From positions 1 through 5,326 of the forward strand of contig JAUIEG010000224.1 in the NCBI GenBank assembly GCA_030428745.1: a DNA stretch of 5,326 bases. Direction: 5' to 3'. This document shows positions 1-5,326 of the stretch, piece by piece (within the stretch, counting starts at the first letter, position 1; each line of letters begins with the position of its first letter). The stretch comes from Alphaproteobacteria bacterium (GTDB lineage: Bacteria > Pseudomonadota > Alphaproteobacteria > Caulobacterales > Parvularculaceae). Below the pieces are notes generated by a model. It saw only the letters and a program-made list of their open reading frames with translations, did not search any database and was not told where the DNA came from. Both the position numbers and the translations under genes were made by a program.

Positions 1-58
1 GGGCCTTTTCACGACCATAATGGTGAGCGAATAGCGCAAACGACGGAGGCGACCCCGG
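1..58. other. Short stretch downstream of hemY with no assignable gene
   Basis: 58 bp beyond the hemY stop. On the minus strand an ATG at 18-16 would begin MVVKRP and run off the window, but it has no Shine-Dalgarno. On the + strand a reading from the edge (GLFTTIMVSE) stops at 32-34 and could be the tail of a convergent gene. Neither is long enough to identify. No hairpin followed by a T-run is seen, so no terminator for the hem block can be called. ACCATAATGGT at 14-24 is a perfect 5-bp inverted repeat with a one-base centre. Confidence 0.4.
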
Positions 59-1582
59 TCAGGACACATTCCTGGCCGCGTTCGCCGCACGCTCGGCCTC
101 ATCATCGTTATGGATATGATCGTCGTCTTCCGGATCATCGTGCAAAGATGTGTCTTCGCCGGCGCTCAAGTCTTCCGGCGCCGTTTCTTCGGAAACGACT
201 TCCTCGGCGGGTTCCTCAGCTGGCTCATCCGCCGCCTCTGGTTCCTCAACAACCGGCGGCGCGAGGAGAAGCTTCACTTCTTCGGGCGCGAGACCGGCGG
301 TCGCTTCTTCAATCGGCGGCGGCGACAGCCGCGCATAATCCATGAACTCACGAATGAGGCGCGCCCAGCCTTCGCGCGTTAAATGAAACGCGCCATCGGC
401 GCCGGGGCGCGGATCGCGCGGCGCGGAGGCGGCGTGTTCGTACCAGATTTGCGCCGCCGCCTCGCCTTTGAGGCCCGCCGCCGCCTTCGCCATCAGGGAA
501 AAAGCCGCGGGGCTCGCCGTCTTCGTTACATGGGCCTCAAGCGCGTCGACCGCGCCCTGCCAGTCCTCGGTGAGCGTCGCCGCACGCGCCTTCAACAGCG
601 CCGCCTCGTCGGAGGCCGGATTTTTCTCGGCAAGCTTTGTGAGCTTTGCGGCGCGTTTTTCCGGCGTTTCATCCTTGTAAAGACGATCATAAAGTTTGAT
701 CAGCGCCGGATGGGCGCTAGCGGCAAAGCCTGTCTCCAACAGTTTCGCCGCCTTGCCGGTCTTGCCTTCATCCATGGCGATGCGCGCCGCCAGCACCGAC
801 GCCGGCGTAAATTCAGGCGCCAGCTTCAGCGCCGCTTCCGCTTCGCTCATGGCCGAAGCCGGATCGGCTTCGGCGTAAGCGTCGGCGGCCAACAAAGCGG
901 CGCGGGCGCGGGTTGCACGGGCCTCGTCGATCACCTTGTTCTTTTGCGCCTGAATCACCGCCTCGCGGGTTTCGTTCCAGGCGCCGCGTTCGAGCCCCAG
1001 ATCGAACACCGACTGAAACGCCCAGGCGGCGTTGGGGCGCAGTCGGAATGCGCGCTCCGCATAGCCTTTAGCGGCGCCGGTTTCCCCCGCCGCCACGGCC
1101 TGCGCGTAAAGGCCTTTAAGGCCGATAAATTCGGTCTCCGGCGCGGCAAGCATCGCCGAAAAACTTTCCTTCGCCGCCGCCGCATCGCCTGACAATTGCG
1201 CCGCCTGCGCGGTCAGGAGCCGGGTCAGCGCCACGTCATCGAGATTGCGGCGGGCGACCCGGGCGTGATGGGCTGCGTCCTCGCCATCGCCGGCGGCGGC
1301 CGCTTCAAGTCCGCGGGTCAGAGCCGCGATGCCGCGCTCACGTTTCGTTTGCGCGTCCTTGGCTTTGATCTTCGCCGGGATCGCCAGGATATCCTTGATC
1401 TTGTGGGTCAGATAGATCGCCGCGAGAAAAAGAACGGTGAGCCCGCCAAGGATGAGCCCCGAGGGCCCATCAAATTGATAGCCGAAAGCCTCCCCCGTGA
1501 TGCGGTTATCGAGGCTGGCGAAATACGTAATCACAAAGGCGAAAAAAACGGCGCCCAGTAAAAACATCAGAATACGGATCAT
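59..1582 (-). CDS. hemY: HemY-family membrane protein with TPR-like repeats (haem operon)
   Basis: A 507-residue inner-membrane protein of the proteobacterial HemY family. This is not the Bacillus HemY, which is protoporphyrinogen oxidase. Seen: two hydrophobic helices (about residues 2-22 and 42-59) with a short loop between them, then a strongly basic stretch (61-83, KIKDILAIPAKIKAK onward). By the positive-inside rule that places the rest in the cytoplasm. Residues about 85-385 are Ala-rich helical pairs of TPR type, with fragments such as AERAFRLRPNAAWAF (175-189) and AEAALKLAPEF. A conserved-looking WYEHAASAPRDPRPGADG segment follows (380-397), then a very acidic tail (443-498). The ATG start follows an AGGGGG Shine-Dalgarno at 1588-1593, 9 bp after the mic60 stop, so the two genes are probably cotranscribed and translationally linked. 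Family knowledge: HemY proteins are linked to late tetrapyrrole metabolism by operon position, possibly as a scaffold, but no catalytic activity is established. Identity is well supported; function is not. Confidence 0.9.
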   Translation of the reverse strand: MIRILMFLLGAVFFAFVITYFASLDNRITGEAFGYQFDGPSGLILGGLTVLFLAAIYLTHKIKDILAIPAKIKAKDAQTKRERGIAALTRGLEAAAAGDGEDAAHHARVARRNLDDVALTRLLTAQAAQLSGDAAAAKESFSAMLAAPETEFIGLKGLYAQAVAAGETGAAKGYAERAFRLRPNAAWAFQSVFDLGLERGAWNETREAVIQAQKNKVIDEARATRARAALLAADAYAEADPASAMSEAEAALKLAPEFTPASVLAARIAMDEGKTGKAAKLLETGFAASAHPALIKLYDRLYKDETPEKRAAKLTKLAEKNPASDEAALLKARAATLTEDWQGAVDALEAHVTKTASPAAFSLMAKAAAGLKGEAAAQIWYEHAASAPRDPRPGADGAFHLTREGWARLIREFMDYARLSPPPIEEATAGLAPEEVKLLLAPPVVEEPEAADEPAEEPAEEVVSEETAPEDLSAGEDTSLHDDPEDDDHIHNDDEAERAANAARNVS

Positions 1583-1587
1583 GGACG

Positions 1588-1593
1588 CCCCCT
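1588..1593 (-). promoter_or_regulatory. Ribosome binding site of hemY
   Basis: On the minus strand AGGGGG begins inside the TAG stop codon of mic60 and ends 5 nt before the hemY ATG. It supports the ATG at 1582 as the true start. It also suggests that ribosomes finishing mic60 can reinitiate on hemY. Reading is direct from sequence; function is inferred. Confidence 0.6.
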
Positions 1594-3220
1594 ACTCACC
1601 TTCACCGGCGATGCGCACTGTAAGCGCTGCGACCGCCGACTTCGCCTCTACGCGCGCACGGGCCATCGCCATCCATTCGGACATGGCCTCCTGCGCGACA
1701 AGCGGCAGATCTTCAAGTTGCAAAAGCGCAAAGCTGAGTTCACCCTGTTCCAGCGCGTGTTCCGCGCGAGACAGGATCGCGCCCGGATCGTCGCCATCAA
1801 GCGGACGGGCGGGGCGGACGCTGACGAGGTTTTTCGCCCGGGCCATGAGACCCGAAATCCCGCCACCGGCCTCCGCTTGCCCCGCCGCCGCAAGCGCCTT
1901 TCGCGCCGCCGCGTCAAAACCGATGCGCAGCGCCGCATCGGTCGCAACGCCGGTTTCGGCATGGGCTTCCAGCGCAGCCTCAGCGCCCGGCTCAAACTCT
2001 TCGACAGCGGCAAGCTCCTGCGTGAATGGCTCGCCCTGATCCACTGCACGGGAGAGGGCGGCGACAGCGAACGAGGCTTTCATGTTGCGCTGGGACATCG
2101 TCACGCCCTCGCGGCGAACGCGGGAAAGCTCATTGCGCAATGAGGCGACTTCGTCTTTCAGGGCGGCCTCGCGCTCTTTCGCAGCTTCAAGTTGGGCGCG
2201 CAAATCGCGAACATCGGTATTCTGTTCGTTGTTAATCCGGCGGGCGCTATCCAGCGCCGCCATCAAGTCCGCGCGCTCCTCCTCAAAGGCGGCGCGCATG
2301 GACTCCATTTCCGCTTGCAGCGCCACAGCTTCATCTTCAGTTTGTGTGTTTTCGAGAGCCGCTGCTTCAGTGGTCGGCTCATTGTCTGAAACCGTATCGC
2401 CCTCAGGCCGCTGCAATGACGCCTGTTCTTGGACGGCCGTCTCTTGCGCCGCAGTTTCAGGAGCATTCCCGTTTAATTCTGTGGAAGGAGCCTCCTCCAG
2501 GTCAGCCTCTTCGCTTTCAGCGCCTTCATCTTCGGCGGCCAGCGCGTCAACTTCGCCCCCCTCCACAGTATCATCTGTAGACTGACTATCATCCGGCGCG
2601 TCTTCCGCCTCTTCGGTGCGGACCATGGCTTTTTTGGCGCCATCTTCAACGGAATTGGCGATTTTCGCCGCGCCAGCTTCCGTCACTGGCGGCAGGAAAC
2701 CGCTGCTTTCGTCCCCGCTTTCTTGCGCAGGCTCTCCTTGCGGCGTCGGCGCAAGATCATCTTCAGCGAGATTTTCGATCTTCGCTCCCTGCGCCGGGGG
2801 CTCTTCACCTTCCGGCGCCAGGTCGGGCGCCGGTTCTGGCTCGGCGGCAATCCCGGCCTCCTCTTGTGAGTCAGACGTCGCAGGCGGCGCTTCCTGCGCT
2901 GCAGGCGCCGTATCCGCCGCCGATATTTCGCTTTCAGGTTTCAACTGAAAACGCCAGACGCCGAAAGCAATCAAGGCGACAACCACAAACGCAAGGAACA
3001 GCATGACCCCGGGGGTCAGGGTCGATTTGCGCTTTCCGGCGGCGTCTGGAGGGGGTCCATCTCCCGCATCACCTTGAACCGCATCCGGCGGCGGCGAAGC
3101 CTCCGGCGCGTCATCTTCAAACGCGTCCTCAGGCGACGGCGTCTCACTGACAAGTTCCGCCTCCACTTCAGGGAGGCTTTCTTCTTCTTTCTTAGCCGGT
3201 GGGTCGCCATCCTGCGTCAC
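1592..3220 (-). CDS. Mitofilin / Mic60-family inner-membrane protein
   Basis: A 542-residue bacterial mitofilin homologue (Mic60, the core MICOS subunit of mitochondria). Domain order: an acidic N-terminal segment (1-60); a basic patch GKRKS (62-66); one transmembrane helix (about 70-88, GVMLFLAFVVVALIAFGVW); a Pro/Ala/Glu/Asp-rich linker (91-300, roughly 57 acidic against 7 basic residues by my count); a coiled coil with heptad-like spacing (about 293-372); and a helical C-terminal region (about 380-535). The C-terminal region contains ALSRAVDQGEPFTQEL (388-403), RAKNLVSVRP (461-470), DPGAILSRAEHALEQGELSFAL (478-499) and SEWMAMARARVEA, the pattern of the mitofilin domain. The basic patch before the helix predicts N-in, with the coiled coil and mitofilin domain in the periplasm. 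The start is GTG, chosen because GAGGA lies 6 nt upstream. It sits 52 bp after hemD and 9 bp before hemY, the position of HemX in gammaproteobacterial hemCDXY. The likely role is envelope or inner-membrane organisation. A HemX-like annotation is the main alternative. Confidence 0.85.
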   Translation of the reverse strand: MTQDGDPPAKKEEESLPEVEAELVSETPSPEDAFEDDAPEASPPPDAVQGDAGDGPPPDAAGKRKSTLTPGVMLFLAFVVVALIAFGVWRFQLKPESEISAADTAPAAQEAPPATSDSQEEAGIAAEPEPAPDLAPEGEEPPAQGAKIENLAEDDLAPTPQGEPAQESGDESSGFLPPVTEAGAAKIANSVEDGAKKAMVRTEEAEDAPDDSQSTDDTVEGGEVDALAAEDEGAESEEADLEEAPSTELNGNAPETAAQETAVQEQASLQRPEGDTVSDNEPTTEAAALENTQTEDEAVALQAEMESMRAAFEEERADLMAALDSARRINNEQNTDVRDLRAQLEAAKEREAALKDEVASLRNELSRVRREGVTMSQRNMKASFAVAALSRAVDQGEPFTQELAAVEEFEPGAEAALEAHAETGVATDAALRIGFDAAARKALAAAGQAEAGGGISGLMARAKNLVSVRPARPLDGDDPGAILSRAEHALEQGELSFALLQLEDLPLVAQEAMSEWMAMARARVEAKSAVAALTVRIAGEGE

Positions 3221-3226
3221 GTTTCA

Positions 3227-3238
3227 TCCTCAATTGAG
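3227..3238 (-). promoter_or_regulatory. Ribosome binding site of mic60 within a 10-bp palindrome
   Basis: On the minus strand GAGGA (3227-3231) lies 6 nt before the GTG start at 3220 and decides that start. An ATG at 3227-3225 overlaps this site but opens an out-of-frame reading of only 11 codons (MKRDAGWRPTG, then TAA), so it is not the gene start. Most of the Shine-Dalgarno lies inside the perfect palindrome CTCAATTGAG (3229-3238). Confidence 0.55.
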
Positions 3239-3272
3239 CGCTCTTTCTAGATAGGGCCCGCTTTGTCGGCGC

Positions 3273-3992
3273 TCAAGCGCGGGCGCTCTCATCAATGATT
3301 GTTTCGAGCATGCTTTCGGCCGTCCGGTCGGAGGCTACCACAATCTCGCCCCAGGAAGCGGCAGAGGCTGCATCCGCCACGGCCGCGCTGAGACAGGCGG
3401 CGCGCAGGTCCGGCAACCGCGAGGAGAGCCCCGCCTTTTCGGCCAGTGTGAGAAACAACCTCACCGTGCGCGGGGAGAAGAAAGTGACCCAGAGGCCGGA
3501 CTCGGCGCCAAGGGCGGCCTCGGCTGCCCGCGAAAGGGCGCCTGCCGCCTCCGCGCGATAGAGGGTCTGTCGCCTTGCGGCGATCCCTCGCGCTGTGAGC
3601 GCCGCCACAAGGTCCCCGGCCCGGTCAGCGCCGGCAACATGCAATATGGCTTTTCCATCCAGTGCGCTTTCGGAGGCGATATGACCCACCAGCGCCTCAA
3701 CATCGCCGCCCGCCATGCTGACATTTTCAAAGGCCGCGGCTTTCGCAGCCTCCCCCGTCACCGGCCCGACCGCGAAAACCGGCAAGGACCGTTCAGGCGA
3801 ATTCGCCACAAAGGCGCGCACGCCATTGGCCGACGTAAAGGCGAGGGCGCCCACATCCGAAAGATCCAGCCCGGTCTTTTCGATCTCGATGCGCATCACC
3901 GGGGAGACGATGGGATCGAGCCCATGAGCGCGACAGGCGTCAGCGAATTCCGACGCGTCAGGCTCGGCGCGGGTGATAAGGACGCGCGTCAC
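3273..3992 (-). CDS. hemD: Uroporphyrinogen-III synthase
   Basis: A 239-residue cytosolic enzyme that cyclises hydroxymethylbilane with inversion of ring D to give uroporphyrinogen III; typical HemD length is about 240-260. HemD proteins are poorly conserved, but several family marks are visible. These are the N-terminal MTRVLITRAEPDA (1-13), LAFTSANGVRAF (50-61), FAVGPVTGEAA (73-83), ILHVAGADRAGDL (116-128), LWVTFFSPRTVRLF (167-180), and a C-terminal CLSAAVADAASAASW with VVASDRTAESML (218-229). They match the two-lobed fold with ligand-binding Ser/Thr residues in the cleft. The start is GTG, overlapping the hemC stop as GTGA, with AAAAGG 8 nt upstream inside hemC. The overlap argues for translational coupling of two consecutive pathway steps, useful because hydroxymethylbilane cyclises spontaneously to the wrong isomer if not captured. 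Nothing looks truncated or damaged. Confidence 0.93.
   Translation of the reverse strand: MTRVLITRAEPDASEFADACRAHGLDPIVSPVMRIEIEKTGLDLSDVGALAFTSANGVRAFVANSPERSLPVFAVGPVTGEAAKAAAFENVSMAGGDVEALVGHIASESALDGKAILHVAGADRAGDLVAALTARGIAARRQTLYRAEAAGALSRAAEAALGAESGLWVTFFSPRTVRLFLTLAEKAGLSSRLPDLRAACLSAAVADAASAASWGEIVVASDRTAESMLETIIDESARA
3989..3992 (-). other. GTGA stop/start overlap of hemC and hemD
   Basis: The hemC TGA stop and the hemD GTG start share four bases (GTGA on the minus strand). An AAAAGG Shine-Dalgarno (4001-4006) lies inside the hemC 3' end, 8 nt before the hemD start. This arrangement is typical of stop-restart coupling; the coupling itself is inferred. Confidence 0.75.
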
Positions 3993-4939
3993 ACCGCGAG
4001 CCTTTTGAAGAAATCGGGGCCCGCTTTTTCTCTCAGCTCAAGGGCGGCCTCGGCGCCGGCTTGCGCAGCAACAAAGGCGCAATCTTCCGTATACGGAAGG
4101 CGCCGTTCCGCTGTGAAACGCTCCCTGCCGTCCAGCGACAAGAGCTCGCCGTGAAACCGGACTTCCCCCTCCTGCACCATCGCAAGGCCGCCGATCGGCG
4201 TGCGGCAGGAGCCGTCGAGTCCCGTCAGAAAGGCCCGCTCCATAATGACGCAAACGCTCGTTTCCTCGCAGTTGAAAGAGGCTGCAATGGCGCGGGCTTC
4301 CTTATCGTCTTCGCGGGTCTGAACGCAGAGCGCGCCCTGCCCCACGGCGGGCAGCATCTCATCAATCGCCATCACCGCCGTCGCATGGCCTTCCATGTCG
4401 AGCCGGTTGAGCCCGGCGAGCGCAAGAAAGGTGGCGTCCGCCTCCCCCCGCTCGAGCTTGTCGAGACGCGTGCCCACATTGCCGCGCAAAGGGACAACCC
4501 CGATATCCGGCCGCCGGGCGAGCAACTGCGCGGCCCGCCGGACCGACGCCGTGCCGACCTTGGCGCCTTGCGGCAAATCCCACGGGGTTTTCGCCACATA
4601 GGAGATGAACACGTCGCGCGGGTCCTCTCGCGCCGGGATCGCCGCGGTGACAAGCCCCTCAGGGCTTTCCGCCGGCATGTCCTTCATGGAGTGAACAGCG
4701 AAACGCGCGGCCCCGGTGAGCAGCGCCTCCTCAATCTCCTTGGTGAAAAGCCCCTTGCCCCCCACTTCAGCGAGCGAGCCCTGAAGATTGCGGTCGCCGG
4801 AGGAGACATATTCCTGAAGCGGCGCAGCTTCTGGTGAAATGCCCGCGGCCCTGGCGATCATCGCCTGCACCTGCCGCGCCTGCGCCAAAGCAAGCGGCGA
4901 GCGGCGGCTGGCGATGGCGAAAGTCTTGTCCTTGCTCAC
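3989..4939 (-). CDS. hemC: Hydroxymethylbilane synthase (porphobilinogen deaminase)
   Basis: A cytosolic enzyme that condenses four porphobilinogens into hydroxymethylbilane on a covalent dipyrromethane cofactor. Numbered from the GTG start (316 residues, normal length): FAIASRRSPLALAQA (7-21); substrate-binding region AVHSMKDMP (81-89) with D87 equivalent to the catalytic Asp84 of E. coli; REDPRDVFIS (104-113); GTASVRR (129-135) with two cofactor-binding Arg; LRGNVGTRLDKL (151-162); LPAVGQGAL (196-204); and LDGSCRTPIG (241-250), with C245 as the cofactor attachment cysteine. All key residues are present, so it should be active. Start choice: the frame also has a TTG at 4972 adding 11 residues (PPATFAKAKR). 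I prefer GTG at 4939 because homology begins a few residues later, as in E. coli HemC. Neither start has a good Shine-Dalgarno (AAGG lies 13 nt before the TTG). It is first in the block, divergent from tsaD. Confidence 0.96.
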   Translation of the reverse strand: MSKDKTFAIASRRSPLALAQARQVQAMIARAAGISPEAAPLQEYVSSGDRNLQGSLAEVGGKGLFTKEIEEALLTGAARFAVHSMKDMPAESPEGLVTAAIPAREDPRDVFISYVAKTPWDLPQGAKVGTASVRRAAQLLARRPDIGVVPLRGNVGTRLDKLERGEADATFLALAGLNRLDMEGHATAVMAIDEMLPAVGQGALCVQTREDDKEARAIAASFNCEETSVCVIMERAFLTGLDGSCRTPIGGLAMVQEGEVRFHGELLSLDGRERFTAERRLPYTEDCAFVAAQAGAEAALELREKAGPDFFKRLAV

Positions 4940-5110
4940 TCGTTTCGCTTTCGCAAATGTGGCGGGCGGCAAATTCTGCGCGAGGCCTTGCGTCGCGACA
5001 AGCTTTGCTGTCCATGCGGGGTCTTTCCCCGGGGGTTACCTTGGTGGCTTAACGCAGTCCTCAAGCGGGAAGCAAGAAGTAGAGACTGATGCGGATAGAA
5101 TGCTGGTGCG
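4940..5110. promoter_or_regulatory. Divergent intergenic region between hemC and tsaD
   Basis: About 171 bp (138 bp if hemC starts at the TTG at 4972) separate two divergently transcribed genes, so promoters for both the hemC-hemD-mic60-hemY block and tsaD must lie here or nearby. I see no convincing -35/-10 pair on either strand. A TAGAAT at 5096-5101 resembles a -10 box on the + strand but has no -35 partner and would give a nearly leaderless tsaD transcript. A small perfect inverted repeat, CGGGG-TCTTT-CCCCG, lies at 5017-5031 and would fall in the hemC leader if transcription starts upstream of it. Confidence 0.5.
5017..5031 (-). repeat. Small inverted repeat (5-bp stem, 5-nt loop) in the hemC leader region
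   Basis: CGGGG (5017-5021) and CCCCG (5027-5031) are perfect complements around TCTTT. In RNA from either strand this would fold into a short all-GC hairpin. It has no following T-run in either direction, so it is not an intrinsic terminator. It may be chance in GC-rich DNA. Confidence 0.35.
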
Positions 5111-5326
5111 ATGTTAGTTCTGGGCATAGAGACGAGTTGCGATGACACCGCCGCCGCAGTCGTGCGGCGCGGCAATGACGGCGCGTGCCGCATTCTCTCC
5201 AATGAAGTCTGGACGCAGCATGATGACCACGCGGCCTTTGGCGGCGTCGTGCCGGAGATCGCCGCGCGCTCTCATGTGGAGCGTCTCGACGGAACCATTG
5301 AGAAAGCCGTCGCCACAGCAGGCGTT
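5111..5326 (+). CDS. tsaD: tRNA threonylcarbamoyladenosine transferase TsaD, 5' part only
   Basis: The first 72 codons of tsaD (formerly gcp/ygjD), cut by the window end. With TsaB and TsaE, TsaD transfers the threonylcarbamoyl group from threonylcarbamoyl-AMP to A37 of tRNAs reading ANN codons, in the cytoplasm. Seen: MLVLGIETSCDDTAAAVV (1-18), the start of the ASKHA ATPase-like fold, where most homologues have CDET rather than CDDT; ILSNEVWTQ (28-36); and AAFGGVVPEIAARSHVE (41-57), the highly conserved family block. The metal-binding HxxxH motif lies beyond the window, so completeness cannot be judged. ATG 5111 is the start because the motif begins at residue 4; an ATG at 5100 in another frame hits a stop after five codons. 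No strong Shine-Dalgarno is visible (only GGTG 2 nt before the ATG). Full proteins are about 340-360 residues. The gene is divergent from hemC. Confidence 0.95.
   Translation, partial: MLVLGIETSCDDTAAAVVRRGNDGACRILSNEVWTQHDDHAAFGGVVPEIAARSHVERLDGTIEKAVATAGV

Noticed and set aside
383..1192. Long open reading frame (269 codons) on the + strand opposite hemY
   Set aside because: The translation is Arg/Gly-rich with no recognisable motif. It is the expected antisense shadow of a GC-rich, Ala-rich coding sequence; hemY on the other strand is a recognised family.
2082..2948. Ser/Ala-rich + strand readings (2082-2585 and 2616-2948) opposite mic60
   Set aside because: They are composition artefacts of the Glu/Asp/Ala-rich minus-strand gene: GAA, GAG and GCG codons read as Ser, Phe and Arg codons on the other strand.
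4061..4837. Long open reading frame (258 codons) on the + strand opposite hemC
   Set aside because: hemC on the minus strand has all its catalytic and cofactor motifs over this span; the + strand product is Arg-rich and unlike any family.
4767..5015. Minus-strand ATG reading (82 codons) overlapping the hemC start in another frame, as a possible leader peptide or alternative N-terminus
   Set aside because: Its frame differs from hemC, the product has no motif, and most of it lies within conserved hemC codons. There is no run of regulatory codons typical of an attenuator.
5047..5075. Possible minus-strand sigma-70 promoter for hemC: TTGCTT (5075-5070), 17 nt spacer, TTAAGC (5052-5047)
   Set aside because: Only about three of six and two of six consensus bases match. 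This level of match is expected by chance, so it is not listed as a promoter.
4839..5117. + strand reading of 92 codons ending over the tsaD start
   Set aside because: Most of it is antisense to the conserved hemC 5' end, no family resemblance is seen, and it would have to overlap the tsaD start out of frame.
1..5326. Search for a mobile element, CRISPR array, tRNA, toxin-antitoxin pair or other accessory system
   Set aside because: Nearly all of the window is filled by five recognisable core genes in a conserved order. I see no long direct repeats, no terminal inverted repeats, no transposase or nuclease motifs and no compositional break.

Overview
The window looks like a stretch of alphaproteobacterial chromosome, with high GC content and strongly GC-rich third codon positions. 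Four features point this way: the divergent pair tsaD / hemC, hemD directly after hemC, a mitofilin (Mic60) homologue between hemD and hemY, and an alphaproteobacterial-style HemY. The order tsaD < > hemC-hemD-mic60-hemY is, from memory, a conserved alphaproteobacterial neighbourhood. I cannot name the genus. The protein style (Asp/Glu/Ala-rich tails) would fit a Parvularculales, Caulobacterales or Hyphomonadales-like lineage, but that is a guess.

Layout from high to low coordinates. At the right edge the + strand carries the first 72 codons of tsaD (tRNA t6A synthesis), cut by the window end. About 170 bp of non-coding DNA separates it from the divergent hemC and should hold the promoters for both directions. 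Four genes then run leftwards on the minus strand in one tight block. These are hemC (hydroxymethylbilane synthase), hemD (uroporphyrinogen-III synthase, sharing a GTGA overlap with hemC), mic60 (mitofilin-family membrane protein, 52 bp after hemD) and hemY (two-helix membrane anchor plus helical TPR-like repeats, 9 bp after mic60). The last 58 bp hold no gene I can support.

How they fit together: HemC polymerises four porphobilinogens into hydroxymethylbilane, and HemD closes and inverts ring D to give uroporphyrinogen III, the common precursor of haem, sirohaem, cobalamin and chlorophylls. Mic60 and HemY are inner-membrane proteins whose proteins are predicted to face opposite sides: Mic60 extends into the periplasm and HemY into the cytoplasm. 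Mic60 occupies the slot that HemX holds in the gammaproteobacterial hemCDXY operon. Mic60 relatives shape membranes in mitochondria and in alphaproteobacteria with intracytoplasmic membranes, so the cluster couples tetrapyrrole synthesis with membrane architecture.

There is no mobile element, CRISPR array, RNA gene or evident horizontal transfer. The window is mostly an ordinary core locus. The points worth a second look are the Mic60 gene and its very acidic 200-residue linker, the acidic His/Asp-rich HemY tail, the run of non-ATG starts, and a few small inverted repeats near gene boundaries.
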